Position numbers and translations under genes: made by a program | Notes under the pieces: generated by a model | What the model was told of the DNA's origin: nothing | What the model saw: only the letters and a program-made list of their open reading frames with translations | Database searches by the model: none | Shown here: in pieces, positions 7,724 to 15,895 of the stretch | Layout of the letters: each line of letters starts with the position of its first letter | Numbering within the stretch: position 1 is the first letter of the stretch | Source of the DNA: Campylobacter concisus | Lineage (GTDB): Bacteria > Campylobacterota > Campylobacteria > Campylobacterales > Campylobacteraceae | NCBI RefSeq assembly: GCF_003048595.2 | Contig: NZ_CP049270.1 | Span: forward strand, 1,736,001 to 1,800,000 | DNA length: 64,000 bases | Direction: 5' to 3'

Positions 7724-8849
7724 TTTTTCTCCTTTTAAAATTTCTTTTAATCCACAAATAAAGCCCTGAGATACTTAAAATAAGCGGTGAAATACCAACT
7801 AGAAACCAGATAAATTTTGTGATTTGGTTGTAGTTACCAAAGTGCGATTTTCTAAATGCTGAGAGAATTTCTTCGCTTAGATTTGTATTTTTTATGTCCA
7901 AAATACTTACTAATTCGCCGCTATTTTTATCGTAAGTTAATATGCTTGAATATTCGTTATGCAAGAAATTTTGATCTTTTACATAGCCAAAAAGGCGTAT
8001 GTTTGCTCCTTGCATAAAGGGCAGTGAGATGAAGTGTGGCTCAAAGCCAGCAAGATCATTTTTTGAGCGGGCTACCAGCTCGTCAAGAGATAGGCTTTTG
8101 TTGTAAATTTTTGCATCTATAACGAAGTCATTTTTAAACTCTGGCATGCGTGCCATTTGAAATTCCCACCAAACACCACTTATGCAAATGAGCAGTAAAA
8201 TAGGCGTAGAAAAAATTCCTATCATTTTATGAATGTCGCTCATAAAAATATTTAGCCTATTTACACGAAGCCTAAGTAGTGTCAGCCAAAATTTTCTATA
8301 AATCACGAAACCACTTATGCAGATAAAAAACGTAAAAATAGCGGTTAGAGTAAGGATAATGTGACCGCTCTTTTCTAGAAATAGCGACTCATGAAGCTCG
8401 GTTAAAACTCCAAAAAATCCCTCATCATGTGCAAGTGGCTCGCTCTTTATCTTACCGCTAAAAGCGTCAAAATAGATAAATTTCCACTCTTTTTGGCTGT
8501 CATTGTGCTCAATTAACCAAATTTTGTCACGTTTTTTAGGATTTGCATCGATATTTATGCCGACCATCTCGTAGCCGTCAAGCTCGCTTGCGATGATCTC
8601 TCTTTGCTCATCAAAGCTGATCCTTTTGCTTAAATTTTCTTTGTTTAAATTTACATTTACGACATTTGGGGCAAGAAGGCTGTTTAGCTCATCTTTATAA
8701 ACAAGGATCGCACCGCTAAAACAAACTACTGCAAGTGGAATGAAAAATAAAAGAGATAAATAAGTGTGTACTTTATAAAAAATTTTTGATTTAGAAATTT
8801 CACTTTGTTTTAAAGCCTTTTGATGGTAGGTTTTGATAATGGCTCGCAA
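7704..8849 (-). CDS. PepSY-associated membrane protein (PiuB-like), iron-uptake linked
   Basis: This 381-residue inner-membrane protein has four to five membrane helices. The first contains FYKVHTYLSLLFFIPLAVVCFSG, and later ones HLILTLTAIFTFFICISGFVIYR and SDIHKMIGIFSTPILLLICISGV. PepSY-type periplasmic domains lie between them. Relatives sit next to ferric-siderophore receptors and are thought to be ferric reductases or energisers; conserved membrane histidines support haem or metal handling. No ATG exists near the N terminus: the frame opens with TTG at 8849 and no clear Shine-Dalgarno, so the start is uncertain. It is translationally coupled to the receptor. Confidence 0.75.
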   Translation of the reverse strand: MRAIIKTYHQKALKQSEISKSKIFYKVHTYLSLLFFIPLAVVCFSGAILVYKDELNSLLAPNVVNVNLNKENLSKRISFDEQREIIASELDGYEMVGINIDANPKKRDKIWLIEHNDSQKEWKFIYFDAFSGKIKSEPLAHDEGFFGVLTELHESLFLEKSGHIILTLTAIFTFFICISGFVIYRKFWLTLLRLRVNRLNIFMSDIHKMIGIFSTPILLLICISGVWWEFQMARMPEFKNDFVIDAKIYNKSLSLDELVARSKNDLAGFEPHFISLPFMQGANIRLFGYVKDQNFLHNEYSSILTYDKNSGELVSILDIKNTNLSEEILSAFRKSHFGNYNQITKFIWFLVGISPLILSISGLYLWIKRNFKRRKNEKIFN

Positions 8850-8867
8850 TCTTACACAAAATTTACT

Positions 8868-8893
8868 TTGATAATATTTAAAACTATTATCAA
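8868..8893 (-). promoter_or_regulatory. Fur-box-like palindrome upstream of the iron-uptake genes
   Basis: Nine-base perfect arms (TTGATAATA / TATTATCAA) are separated by 8 nt. The arms contain the GATAAT/ATTATC hexamers of Fur boxes. The site lies about 20 nt upstream of the TTG start of the PiuB-like gene, so a bound repressor would block the promoter. Regulation by Fur is inferred from motif and gene content. Confidence 0.6.
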
Positions 8894-9027
8894 TTATGAT
8901 TCCAGAAAAGAAAAATTTTTATAGAATGTAAATTGAAAAAAATAAATAGATTTGATTTTCAAAAGAATAAGCAACTCCTCTTTGTGTATACGAAAAGCCA
9001 GAAAAGGGGGAAGCAAAGACTTATCAG

Positions 9028-9041
9028 TTACAAAAAGGAGG
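9028..9041. repeat. Copy 1 of a 14-bp repeat with similar flanks
   Basis: TTACAAAAAGGAGG here is identical to 9657-9670. In both copies it is preceded by GGGGGAA and followed by a related GGAC-A-TG-AATA-TA pattern, so about 55 nt appear to be duplicated on either side of the Sel1-type gene. Confidence 0.5.
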
Positions 9042-9202
9042 GTCCATTTAGGACGATGAAATAGTATTATTTAAGCATAAATTTTAATAAAATTTTTAGT
9101 TAATAAAAAAGAAATTCCAAGTAATACTAAAGTAAATCTAACTTTAAAGAAGCTGCATTTAATAAATTTCTTTTAATTAGTGCAAGTACAAAATTAAAAT
9201 AG

Positions 9203-9610
9203 CTAATTTTTAGGCACAAGCTCTAATATGTTGCAAGCTCGTTTGCTGCCCATCTTGCAAGCCTTATCAAGAGCCTTTGCAGAAAGATCAAAGCTTTGCT
9301 CAGTGCCATTTCCTTGAAGATACTTTGTCGCTAGCTCATAGCAAGCCTCACTACTGCGATCATCACAGAGCGATCTAAATATCTCAAAAGATTTTTGTGT
9401 ATCTTTTTCTACGCCAAGGCCGCGTCCTAGCATATCTGCATAGATAAAGCAAGAAATTTTATCTTTATTTTCACACTCACTTGAAAGCTTTTTTGTAAAA
9501 CTCTCGCAAGCTTTAGAGTTGCTTTTATTAATACACTCTTGCATATTTATATCCCAGTTTGCATTCAAAGATAGAAGAGCAAATGCTAAAAATAAAATGG
9601 ATTTTTTCAT
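9203..9610 (-). CDS. Secreted Sel1-repeat protein (Hcp-like, cysteine-rich)
   Basis: This 135-residue protein has a Sec signal peptide (cleavage about LNA|NW near residue 17). It is followed by two to three Sel1/TPR-like helical repeats, with cysteine pairs spaced C-x7-C (CENKDKISC, CDDRSSEAC, CKMGSKRAC) as in the Helicobacter cysteine-rich Hcp proteins. It is probably periplasmic, with one disulfide per repeat. The ribosome binding site AAGGAAAT precedes the ATG. It lies downstream of nosY on the same strand but with 135 nt between them, and shows no obvious link to N2O respiration. Confidence 0.7.
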   Translation of the reverse strand: MKKSILFLAFALLSLNANWDINMQECINKSNSKACESFTKKLSSECENKDKISCFIYADMLGRGLGVEKDTQKSFEIFRSLCDDRSSEACYELATKYLQGNGTEQSFDLSAKALDKACKMGSKRACNILELVPKN

Positions 9611-9656
9611 AAATTTCCTTGGAAGAAGTTAGCCCCCTTTGGGGGAAAGGGAGCTA

Positions 9657-9670
9657 TTACAAAAAGGAGG
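9657..9670. repeat. Copy 2 of the 14-bp repeat, upstream of the Sel1-type gene
   Basis: This copy is identical to 9028-9041 and lies in the untranslated region between nosY and the Sel1-type gene. A short CCCCC-AAA-GGGGG hairpin (minus strand) lies beside it at about 9633-9645. Its function is unknown. Confidence 0.5.
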
Positions 9671-9745
9671 TTTCTTGTTGGACAAGTGGAATAATACAAG
9701 TTTCGTCTAAATTTAAAACCAACTTTTCTTTAACAAAAAACAATC

Positions 9746-10573
9746 TCAAACCAAATCTTTTTTACTAAAGGCGAAATAGCCACAAACTAGCAAAATAATG
9801 CCTAGTAAGAGCGGATAAATAATCGCGTAAGCTACAAATGTCGCTTTTGGAAAGGTGCTTAAAATAAAATAAGATGCAGTACCGATAACTGCTAAATTTG
9901 GATCAAAAAGACTAAGCGCTGCTATCCTGAAAAGCTCTATCGGATTTAGTATAGCAATAGCGTAAATGACATACTCATCAACCGAGCTTCGCATAAGGAG
10001 TCCAATTAATGCTAGATCAATAAATGCAAGCATTATAAGCCAAAGTAAAAACGCCACGCCTTGGCCTGTCTCTTGATTTTTAATCACGCTTGAGATAAAA
10101 AATCCAAGAGATAAAAAAATGATACTTAAGCTAAAAAGTAGTCCAAAGTAAAGCACCAGCACGCCCCAAGGTATCGCAACACCTTTTATAAAACCAACAA
10201 CAACACAAAGCAAAAGAGCAAACAAAAGTGGGACAAAAACAACAAATGTACGGCCCAGTGCCTTGCCAAAGTAATACTCTTTAAGGCTTAGCGGGAAGCT
10301 AAGTATGTATTCAAGCAAATTTGTATCTCTATCTTGATTTATGCTTCTTACGGTTGAGATGAGAATAAAAATAGGCACAATGATGACACAAATTTGAATA
10401 AACAAAAGCAGTGCTCTAGTAAGCCCAGAAAAGCCGAGCACACGTGAGTCGGTCACGCCACTAAATAAAAATCCTATCATCAAAGCAGAAAAAAGCGCAG
10501 CATATATCACAAACCATCTTGAGCGAAAAGACTCTTTAACATCAAGCTTTGCTATTAAAAAAAGATTATTCAC
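9746..10573 (-). CDS. nosY: NosY, ABC transporter permease for NosZ maturation
   Basis: This 275-residue protein has six membrane helices and the ABC-2-type pattern (RSRWFVIYAALF at the N terminus, SINQDRDTNLLEYILSFPLSLKEYYFGKALG in the middle). With NosF and periplasmic NosD it forms the NosDFY complex, which supports assembly of the copper-sulfur CuZ centre of nitrous oxide reductase. Its start overlaps the end of nosF by 8 nt. It is the last recognisable nos gene here; a nosL copper chaperone, common next to nosY, does not follow. Confidence 0.88.
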   Translation of the reverse strand: MNNLFLIAKLDVKESFRSRWFVIYAALFSALMIGFLFSGVTDSRVLGFSGLTRALLLFIQICVIIVPIFILISTVRSINQDRDTNLLEYILSFPLSLKEYYFGKALGRTFVVFVPLLFALLLCVVVGFIKGVAIPWGVLVLYFGLLFSLSIIFLSLGFFISSVIKNQETGQGVAFLLWLIMLAFIDLALIGLLMRSSVDEYVIYAIAILNPIELFRIAALSLFDPNLAVIGTASYFILSTFPKATFVAYAIIYPLLLGIILLVCGYFAFSKKDLV

Positions 10574-11219
10574 TCTTGCTCCTTAAATTTTCTTCTTTGA
10601 TTATCTTGCCAAGATCCATATAGACGCATCTATCTAATAAATTTGCTATCTCATCGATACGGTGTGAAATAAAAACAAGTGTTTTGCTTTGCGTGAAGTT
10701 ATCAAGTAAATTTTTAAAAGAAAGCCTTGCTTTCACATCAAGATTTGCCGTTGGCTCATCAAACATCAAAATTTCACTATCCTTAGCAAATGCGATGGCT
10801 ATTAGCATCTTTTGTTTCATGCCACCAGAGAGCTTATAAAATGGCTTATTTAAATTTGCATGCAGATCAAGCTCTAAAAGCTTGCTAAATTTCTCAATCT
10901 CTTCAAACTTTACATTTGAGCTTTTGCAAACAAACTCACAAAGCTCACGTAGATTAAATTTAAGCGGTGGTGGAGTTTGTGGCACAAATGAGATAAATTT
11001 CAAAGCCCCTTTTCTATCTTTTAGGGTATTTACGCCATTTATCGCGATGCTTCCGCTATTTGGGATAAACTCGCCTAAAATGATACGCATGAGCGAGCTT
11101 TTGCCAGCTCCATTTTGTCCAAGTATTGCTATTTTTTCACCAGATTTTACGTTTAGGCTAACACCATCAAGTATCCTTTGCGAGCCAAAAATTTTAGTTA
11201 CTTCTTTTATATCTATCAA
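10566..11219 (-). CDS. nosF: NosF, ABC transporter ATPase for NosZ maturation
   Basis: This is a 217-residue ABC ATPase. Walker A is GQNGAGKSS (residues 34-42), the signature is LSGGMKQKM, Walker B is ILMFDEPTANLD, and a switch histidine occurs in FISHRID. It energises NosY/NosD during CuZ-centre maturation. The gene sits between nosH (9-nt gap) and nosY (8-nt overlap), the conserved order of clade II clusters. Confidence 0.9.
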   Translation of the reverse strand: MIDIKEVTKIFGSQRILDGVSLNVKSGEKIAILGQNGAGKSSLMRIILGEFIPNSGSIAINGVNTLKDRKGALKFISFVPQTPPPLKFNLRELCEFVCKSSNVKFEEIEKFSKLLELDLHANLNKPFYKLSGGMKQKMLIAIAFAKDSEILMFDEPTANLDVKARLSFKNLLDNFTQSKTLVFISHRIDEIANLLDRCVYMDLGKIIKEENLRSKSE

Positions 11220-11228
11220 AAATTTTCC

Positions 11229-12128
11229 TTATATGAGTTTTTTAAAGCCGTTGTCAAATTTCAGTGCATCTTGATGACACACATCAATACACCTACCACA
11301 AAGCGTACAATCAGCACCAGCTATCCTAAAGATATTTTTGCTCTCGTCAAGCTTTGCCCCCTTTTTTGTCATAAAAAGTACGTGAGGCACTAGACAAACA
11401 TCGGTGCAAACTAAGCAGTGATCGCACCTTTCTTTATCCCAGCTAACTTTTATGGCATTTGGCTTAGCTAGCACTGAGTAAGTAGCTCCAATAGGACAGA
11501 CATACCTACACCAAGCTCTACGTGAGAAGAAAATTTCAACCATAAGCATGGCCACAACAAACCAAATAGCATGAAAATAGCCATAGATAATAAATCTTGA
11601 AAAAATCCCAACAACATTAAAAATTTCAAATGTAAGACTTGCACTAGCAAAGCTAAGGGTTAAAAATAAAATGGTAAAAACATATCGCCACTTTGTGTCA
11701 AAAACTCGTGGTTTCACTATCTTTTTAGCACGCAAATTTTCATGGATCTTCTCAGCTATTTCGCTTATTAATGAATAAGGACAGATCCAAGAACAAAAGC
11801 CTCTACCGCCAAAAATGATATAAAATGCCAAGATACTAAGTGAGCCAATTATTAAATTTACATGGATTTCATGTGTCGCCAAAAAGACTTGCAGGCTCAT
11901 AAAAGCATCTGCCAAGTGAAAACCAAATATCCTTGACGCACTGATGTCACCTTCTAAAATTTGTATATCAACTCTATATGAAAGCACAAATAAAAGATGA
12001 ACTAGAATAATGCTAAATATACGCCAAAATCGTATACTAGGACGCTTCTTGCCATCTTTTGTAGTTGTGATTAATGTGCTTAGAAAGCTTACATTTCTAA
12101 TCGTCGCACGAGTGTTATATTTGTCCAT
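11229..12128 (-). CDS. nosH: NosH, NapH-like membrane iron-sulfur protein
   Basis: The protein has 299 residues and four to five membrane helices. Two cytoplasmic CxxxCP motifs (CSWICP, CRYVCP) typical of the NapH/NosR family are present. Two C-terminal 4Fe-4S ferredoxin motifs also occur (CDHCLVCTDVC with its partner cysteines, CTLCGRCIDVC). NapH/NapG-type pairs form a menaquinol dehydrogenase; here NosH with NosG would feed electrons from the quinone pool to the periplasmic cytochromes and NosZ. The clade II nos systems of Campylobacterota use this in place of NosR. Confidence 0.88.
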   Translation of the reverse strand: MDKYNTRATIRNVSFLSTLITTTKDGKKRPSIRFWRIFSIILVHLLFVLSYRVDIQILEGDISASRIFGFHLADAFMSLQVFLATHEIHVNLIIGSLSILAFYIIFGGRGFCSWICPYSLISEIAEKIHENLRAKKIVKPRVFDTKWRYVFTILFLTLSFASASLTFEIFNVVGIFSRFIIYGYFHAIWFVVAMLMVEIFFSRRAWCRYVCPIGATYSVLAKPNAIKVSWDKERCDHCLVCTDVCLVPHVLFMTKKGAKLDESKNIFRIAGADCTLCGRCIDVCHQDALKFDNGFKKLI

Positions 12129-12130
12129 TT

Positions 12131-12592
12131 TTACTTTTTAAATTTAGAAATTTCATCTGCAAGGCTTTCAAGCTCGCTATCACTAACATTTGTAAGTAGT
12201 CCCTTCATAAGCGAGTTTTGCACCTTGCCAGCTTTATAATCAGCTAGCTTTTTAAGCAATTCATCCTTACTTAGATGCGTTATATCAGGAGCTACGACGC
12301 CTTTTGCATTTGCACCGTGGCATGGGGCACAAGTTGTTAGATACTGCTTGCTAACGCCTTCATTGTGCACTTTAGCCACACTTAGACTTAGCTCTTTTAC
12401 CTTTTTTAGCTCATCTTCACTAGCAAATTCTTCACTAGACTTTGGCTGCTCTTTTGTAAAATTTTGCTCTACTTTTGGCTGAGCATTAGTTGCTACTTTT
12501 TCCTTTTTAGGCGGAGTCTGGCTTAACATAAACACCATGATACCGCAAATCGCTACTGCTAAAATAATGGTTATAATCTTTCCTACTTTCAT
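12131..12592 (-). CDS. nosC2: NosC2, monohaem cytochrome c
   Basis: This 153-residue protein has an N-terminal membrane anchor or signal (IITIILAVAICGIMVFML), a low-complexity charged linker and a C-terminal cytochrome c domain with haem motif CAPCH and a later methionine (SLMKGLL) as likely axial ligand. It probably relays electrons between NosGH and the haem domain of NosZ. It overlaps nosC1 by 1 nt. C1 and C2 are named by order, as in Wolinella. Confidence 0.82.
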   Translation of the reverse strand: MKVGKIITIILAVAICGIMVFMLSQTPPKKEKVATNAQPKVEQNFTKEQPKSSEEFASEDELKKVKELSLSVAKVHNEGVSKQYLTTCAPCHGANAKGVVAPDITHLSKDELLKKLADYKAGKVQNSLMKGLLTNVSDSELESLADEISKFKK

Positions 12593-13140
12593 TATTTGCT
12601 CCTAAATTGTGTATTAAAATCACTGATTTCTTTAGCTAAATTTCTGATTTCACTATCATCCATTTTTTTAACAAGGTCTCGCATTAAAACATTGACTTTT
12701 TCTTTATTTTTATAAGCGTTTATCATTGTATAAATTTCATTTTCACTTTTTGTTAAAAGAGATGGCCCGATGATGCCATTTGCGTAATCATCGTGACAAG
12801 CTGAACATTTTGTAATGAAATTTTTGCTAAGTCTGCCCTTTATAAGTCTTAAATTTATAGTTTGAAGAGGGGTTCTTACCATTGCTAAAGCACCGATTTG
12901 ACGGCTTACGTTATTATCTTCAAGTCCAAATTTTACGCTCTTTTCGCCGTGCATATCGTATTTTATGAAGTCATTTTGTTTATTTGTGCTTTGGTTATTT
13001 TCTTTTTTTTCAACCTTTATGCTAGCACTCGTGGCTACATTTATTGGTTGCTCGCTAGCTGCTTTTTGCGCTTTGTCATCACTCTTTTCACAGCCGACAA
13101 ATAGCAAAGCAGCAGCCACTAAAGACATTATTAATCTCAT
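12592..13140 (-). CDS. nosC1: NosC1, lipoprotein monohaem cytochrome c
   Basis: This 182-residue protein has a lipoprotein signal peptide (lipobox LFVGC, Cys17), a charged linker and a C-terminal cytochrome c domain. The haem motif is CSACH, and VLMRDL includes a possible axial Met. It is the membrane-tethered partner of NosC2 in the electron chain to NosZ. It overlaps nosG by 4 nt and nosC2 by 1 nt, implying tight translational coupling. The two cytochromes resemble each other in the haem domain and may be a duplication. Confidence 0.82.
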   Translation of the reverse strand: MRLIMSLVAAALLFVGCEKSDDKAQKAASEQPINVATSASIKVEKKENNQSTNKQNDFIKYDMHGEKSVKFGLEDNNVSRQIGALAMVRTPLQTINLRLIKGRLSKNFITKCSACHDDYANGIIGPSLLTKSENEIYTMINAYKNKEKVNVLMRDLVKKMDDSEIRNLAKEISDFNTQFRSK

Positions 13141-13814
13141 TCTTTCTCCTTATAAATTTCATCATAACTCATTTTTGGGGCAATATTTATAATTTTTACA
13201 GGGCAAACCTCAGCACACACCCCACACCCAACACAGCCATGCTTTATGAGTGGCAAATTTGCTTCGCTCATTACTATTGCACTATCGCCAACTGGGCAAA
13301 TGCTGGCGCAAAGGTCACAAATTTGACCGATTTTGCCTTTTATCTTATCTTTTTCTGCCTCTTCCCTATCGTTATAAACTTTGCGAACAAGCAAATCTTC
13401 AACGCTATCTTTGCTTAGTTTTTCTCTTTTTAGGCACATACAGGCATTTGCATTACTCAAGACAGCAACACCCATTTTCACATCATCAACAACTTTTGTA
13501 GCATGATCTAACGCACCACTTGGACAGGCGAGCACACATGGGAAAAGATCACATAAATAGCAACCTCTCTTTTTAGGATCTATGTATGCTGTACCATTTG
13601 AATATCCATCTTTTATATCAAGCAAACTTATACTGTGATAAGGGCATACCTGCACACACTGACCGCATTTGACACAAAGATCATCGAAGTCATCAACCGC
13701 GCCTGGTGGTCTAAGATAGAGTTTATCACCGCTACTTTTTGGCAAAATTTTACCTATGCCATATCCTGCGGCAGCTGCGACTGAGCCTAAGATTATAAAT
13801 TTTCTTCTATCCAC
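13137..13814 (-). CDS. nosG: NosG, NapG-like periplasmic ferredoxin
   Basis: This 225-residue protein starts with a twin-arginine-type signal (DRRKFIILGSVAAAAGYG) and carries four cysteine clusters for 4Fe-4S centres: CVKCGQCVQVCP, CYLCDLFPCVLACP, CDLCASICP and CVGCGVCAEVCP. NapG-type proteins are exported by Tat with their clusters and dock on the NapH-type membrane partner, here NosH. It overlaps nosD by 8 nt at its start. Confidence 0.9.
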   Translation of the reverse strand: MDRRKFIILGSVAAAAGYGIGKILPKSSGDKLYLRPPGAVDDFDDLCVKCGQCVQVCPYHSISLLDIKDGYSNGTAYIDPKKRGCYLCDLFPCVLACPSGALDHATKVVDDVKMGVAVLSNANACMCLKREKLSKDSVEDLLVRKVYNDREEAEKDKIKGKIGQICDLCASICPVGDSAIVMSEANLPLIKHGCVGCGVCAEVCPVKIINIAPKMSYDEIYKEKE

Positions 13815-15063
13815 GTTTTGCCCTTAACGCGTTAAAATTTGAAGCATCAAGTGGTTTTATCCTTGGCGTGCTATCTTCAAGTAGCTTTACTGGCTCAGAA
13901 AATGGCGCGAGTTTGGCTAAAAAATTTAAGATACTAAAGACACTTGAGCCATAGAAAAACTGCAAATTTGGATAATACTGCCAAAGCTGATCGGCATACG
14001 ATAGATGCATAAACGGCGTATCGCCATAGCCATCTTTATCTCTATCAAAGCTCTCATACTCATCATAATAATTTTTACTCCACCGATTTAATGCCATTTT
14101 ATCACCTGGAGTATCGTTTGCAACGATATCCATATTGCCTATAAAATCATTATTTTCAAATATGCTTGTCCCCTGAGTAGCGTGAAAATATACGCCAACT
14201 ACGTTGTGTAAAATTTTATTGCCTAAGAAATTTATCGTTGAGCCTGGCTGAAACGGCGAGTTATCAAGCAAAATTCCTCTCGCATTATAGATAAGTGTGT
14301 TATTTTCGATAGTAAAATTTGAAACATCTTTTAGACCAATACCGATACCAAAAGCGCCGTCGCTATCCATAACAAGATTATTTTTTATATTTGAGCCAGC
14401 CGAATACATAAAAAACATACCGACCGCATTGCCGATAAAATCATTGTTTTCGACTAAATTTTGATTCGCATACATAAAGTGAAGCGAGTATCTACCGCGG
14501 ATCGCTTTATTTTTTAAAAATTTATTGTGACTTGCATACCATGCAACCATATCGCGGCTATCATAAATATAATTGCCTTCTATTAAATTTTCATGGCTAT
14601 ACCAGAGTCTAACGGCATCACCTCTAAAGCCAAGACTTGCCCCTTTTTTAGAAGTGATGTTATTTTCAGTGATCTTTGAGCTGCTGCACTCTTTAAAATC
14701 AATCCCAAAAAGTACATCACTCAAGTCATTTTGCGTAACCAAGACATTATTTGCTTTATCACAGCCAATGCCAGCATCTAGCTCACCAAGGTCATTTCCG
14801 CTACCGCTTATCTTTAAATTTCTAAGCGTAACATTTGAGGCAATAATCTTTACAACCGTGCCTTTACCATTTCCTTTTACGTGAGCATTTTTGCCCTCGC
14901 CAACGATACTAAGCGGCTTATTTATAGTTATGCTTCCTTCATAGATGCCATCCCCTAGCTTTATAACATCGCCAGGGCTAGCGTTATTTATTGCATCTTG
15001 AAGGATATTTGCAGAGCTAAAAATAGGCAAGAAAGCAAGGGCAAAAATAAAAATTTTACGCAT
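13807..15063 (-). CDS. nosD: NosD, periplasmic parallel beta-helix copper-site maturation protein
   Basis: This 418-residue protein has a Sec signal peptide (FALAFLPIFSSA) followed by many right-handed beta-helix (PbH1/CASH) repeats. Runs such as NNVLVTQNDLSD, NFTIENNTLIYN and TSIFENNDFIGN mark the rungs. It delivers or inserts copper (and possibly sulfide) into NosZ with NosF and NosY. It overlaps nosB by 8 nt and nosG by 8 nt. Confidence 0.9.
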   Translation of the reverse strand: MRKIFIFALAFLPIFSSANILQDAINNASPGDVIKLGDGIYEGSITINKPLSIVGEGKNAHVKGNGKGTVVKIIASNVTLRNLKISGSGNDLGELDAGIGCDKANNVLVTQNDLSDVLFGIDFKECSSSKITENNITSKKGASLGFRGDAVRLWYSHENLIEGNYIYDSRDMVAWYASHNKFLKNKAIRGRYSLHFMYANQNLVENNDFIGNAVGMFFMYSAGSNIKNNLVMDSDGAFGIGIGLKDVSNFTIENNTLIYNARGILLDNSPFQPGSTINFLGNKILHNVVGVYFHATQGTSIFENNDFIGNMDIVANDTPGDKMALNRWSKNYYDEYESFDRDKDGYGDTPFMHLSYADQLWQYYPNLQFFYGSSVFSILNFLAKLAPFSEPVKLLEDSTPRIKPLDASNFNALRAKRG

Positions 15064-15811
15064 TTAGCTCTTTTTTCTTTGAAAATACTGCAAGTATGCA
15101 AAATACACTCATGGCGATCATAACCCAAAATCCGATACTTGGATAAGAGTGAGTTGTAAATTGTGCGACGCTACCATCGCCTAAAACTGTTGGCATAAAT
15201 GGTTTAATCTTAAATGCACCCCACTCTTGCATATTGTGTCCATACCAGTAAAGCCATCCTGCAAATGCGCTCATAAATAGCACAGGCGCGATAATCGTTG
15301 GAACCATAAGAAGTGAGTTAAATTTGCCGTTGTAATATAAAAATGCAAGCATACAAAGCGTTGAAATAAGCAAATAATAAGGCGCTATCGCTCGCTCTAA
15401 ATTTCCGCCATGCTCCATAGGATACATACCGATGTAGTGATTTATCGTATTCATCTCATGCACGTCGCCACTATATCCATCTACGTGAAAATATACAGGA
15501 ATTCCATCAGGAAAGGCTGATTTTGGATAATTTGGAGCTTCAAGAGAGACGTACCAGATAGGAAAAGATGGCGTACCAATCTCTGCTTTTTGCTCGATCA
15601 TCTTATGAAGATCGCTTGCTACATCTTTTGATAAAAGGTGATTTTTATACTGAAATGAGCTATAAAGATTATAGATACCGTAAGTATAAGATGGTATTTC
15701 ATCACCATCAGCTATACGCTCTTTTGCTCCGTGCCAACCAAGAACAGGCAAAGTAAAACAAACAGTCATTAAGACAAGTGCAACAATGGTATAAATTTTA
15801 TATTTACTCAT
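15056..15811 (-). CDS. nosB: NosB, membrane protein of clade II nos clusters
   Basis: This 251-residue protein has one N-terminal membrane helix, a periplasmic loop of about 110 residues and three further helices (YYLLISTLCMLAFLYY, LLMVPTIIAPVLFMSAFAGWL, IGFWVMIAMSVFCILAVF). It occupies the nosB position directly after nosZ, as in Wolinella. Its biochemical role is not settled; a part in electron transfer or NosZ assembly is assumed. A terminator-like hairpin separates it from nosZ, so it is probably made in lower amounts. Confidence 0.78.
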   Translation of the reverse strand: MSKYKIYTIVALVLMTVCFTLPVLGWHGAKERIADGDEIPSYTYGIYNLYSSFQYKNHLLSKDVASDLHKMIEQKAEIGTPSFPIWYVSLEAPNYPKSAFPDGIPVYFHVDGYSGDVHEMNTINHYIGMYPMEHGGNLERAIAPYYLLISTLCMLAFLYYNGKFNSLLMVPTIIAPVLFMSAFAGWLYWYGHNMQEWGAFKIKPFMPTVLGDGSVAQFTTHSYPSIGFWVMIAMSVFCILAVFSKKKELNA

Positions 15812-15869
15812 GATCTCTCCTTTAAATTTTAAAATTTCATCTGCCTAAAAATAAAATTTTAAAATTTAA

Positions 15870-15890
15870 AAAGGGGCAAAATGCCCCTTT
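15870..15890 (-). terminator. Terminator or attenuator hairpin between nosZ and nosB
   Basis: AAAGGGGC - 5-nt loop - GCCCCTTT followed by TT on the minus strand, 6 nt after the nosZ stop. As nosB-Y have no other clear promoter, partial read-through would give much more NosZ than maturation proteins. Confidence 0.7.
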
Positions 15891-15895
15891 CAAAA

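Larger units (their letters stand above)
8850..9202. other. 353-nt intergenic region: iron operon promoter and decayed repeat
   Basis: It holds the 26-nt palindrome at 8868-8893 and one copy of a repeated AAAAAGGAGG-containing leader-like segment (about 9006-9055). The rest is AT-rich DNA with no frame that looks coding. No clear terminator follows the Sel1-type gene. Confidence 0.5.

Noticed and set aside
9006..9055. Possible small gene at an AAGGAGG site
   Set aside because: The only ATG after it reads Met-Lys-stop, so it is not a coding sequence; kept as a repeat instead.
11178..11393. Plus-strand frames over nosF and nosH
   Set aside because: Antisense to genes with clear motifs and without their own start signals.
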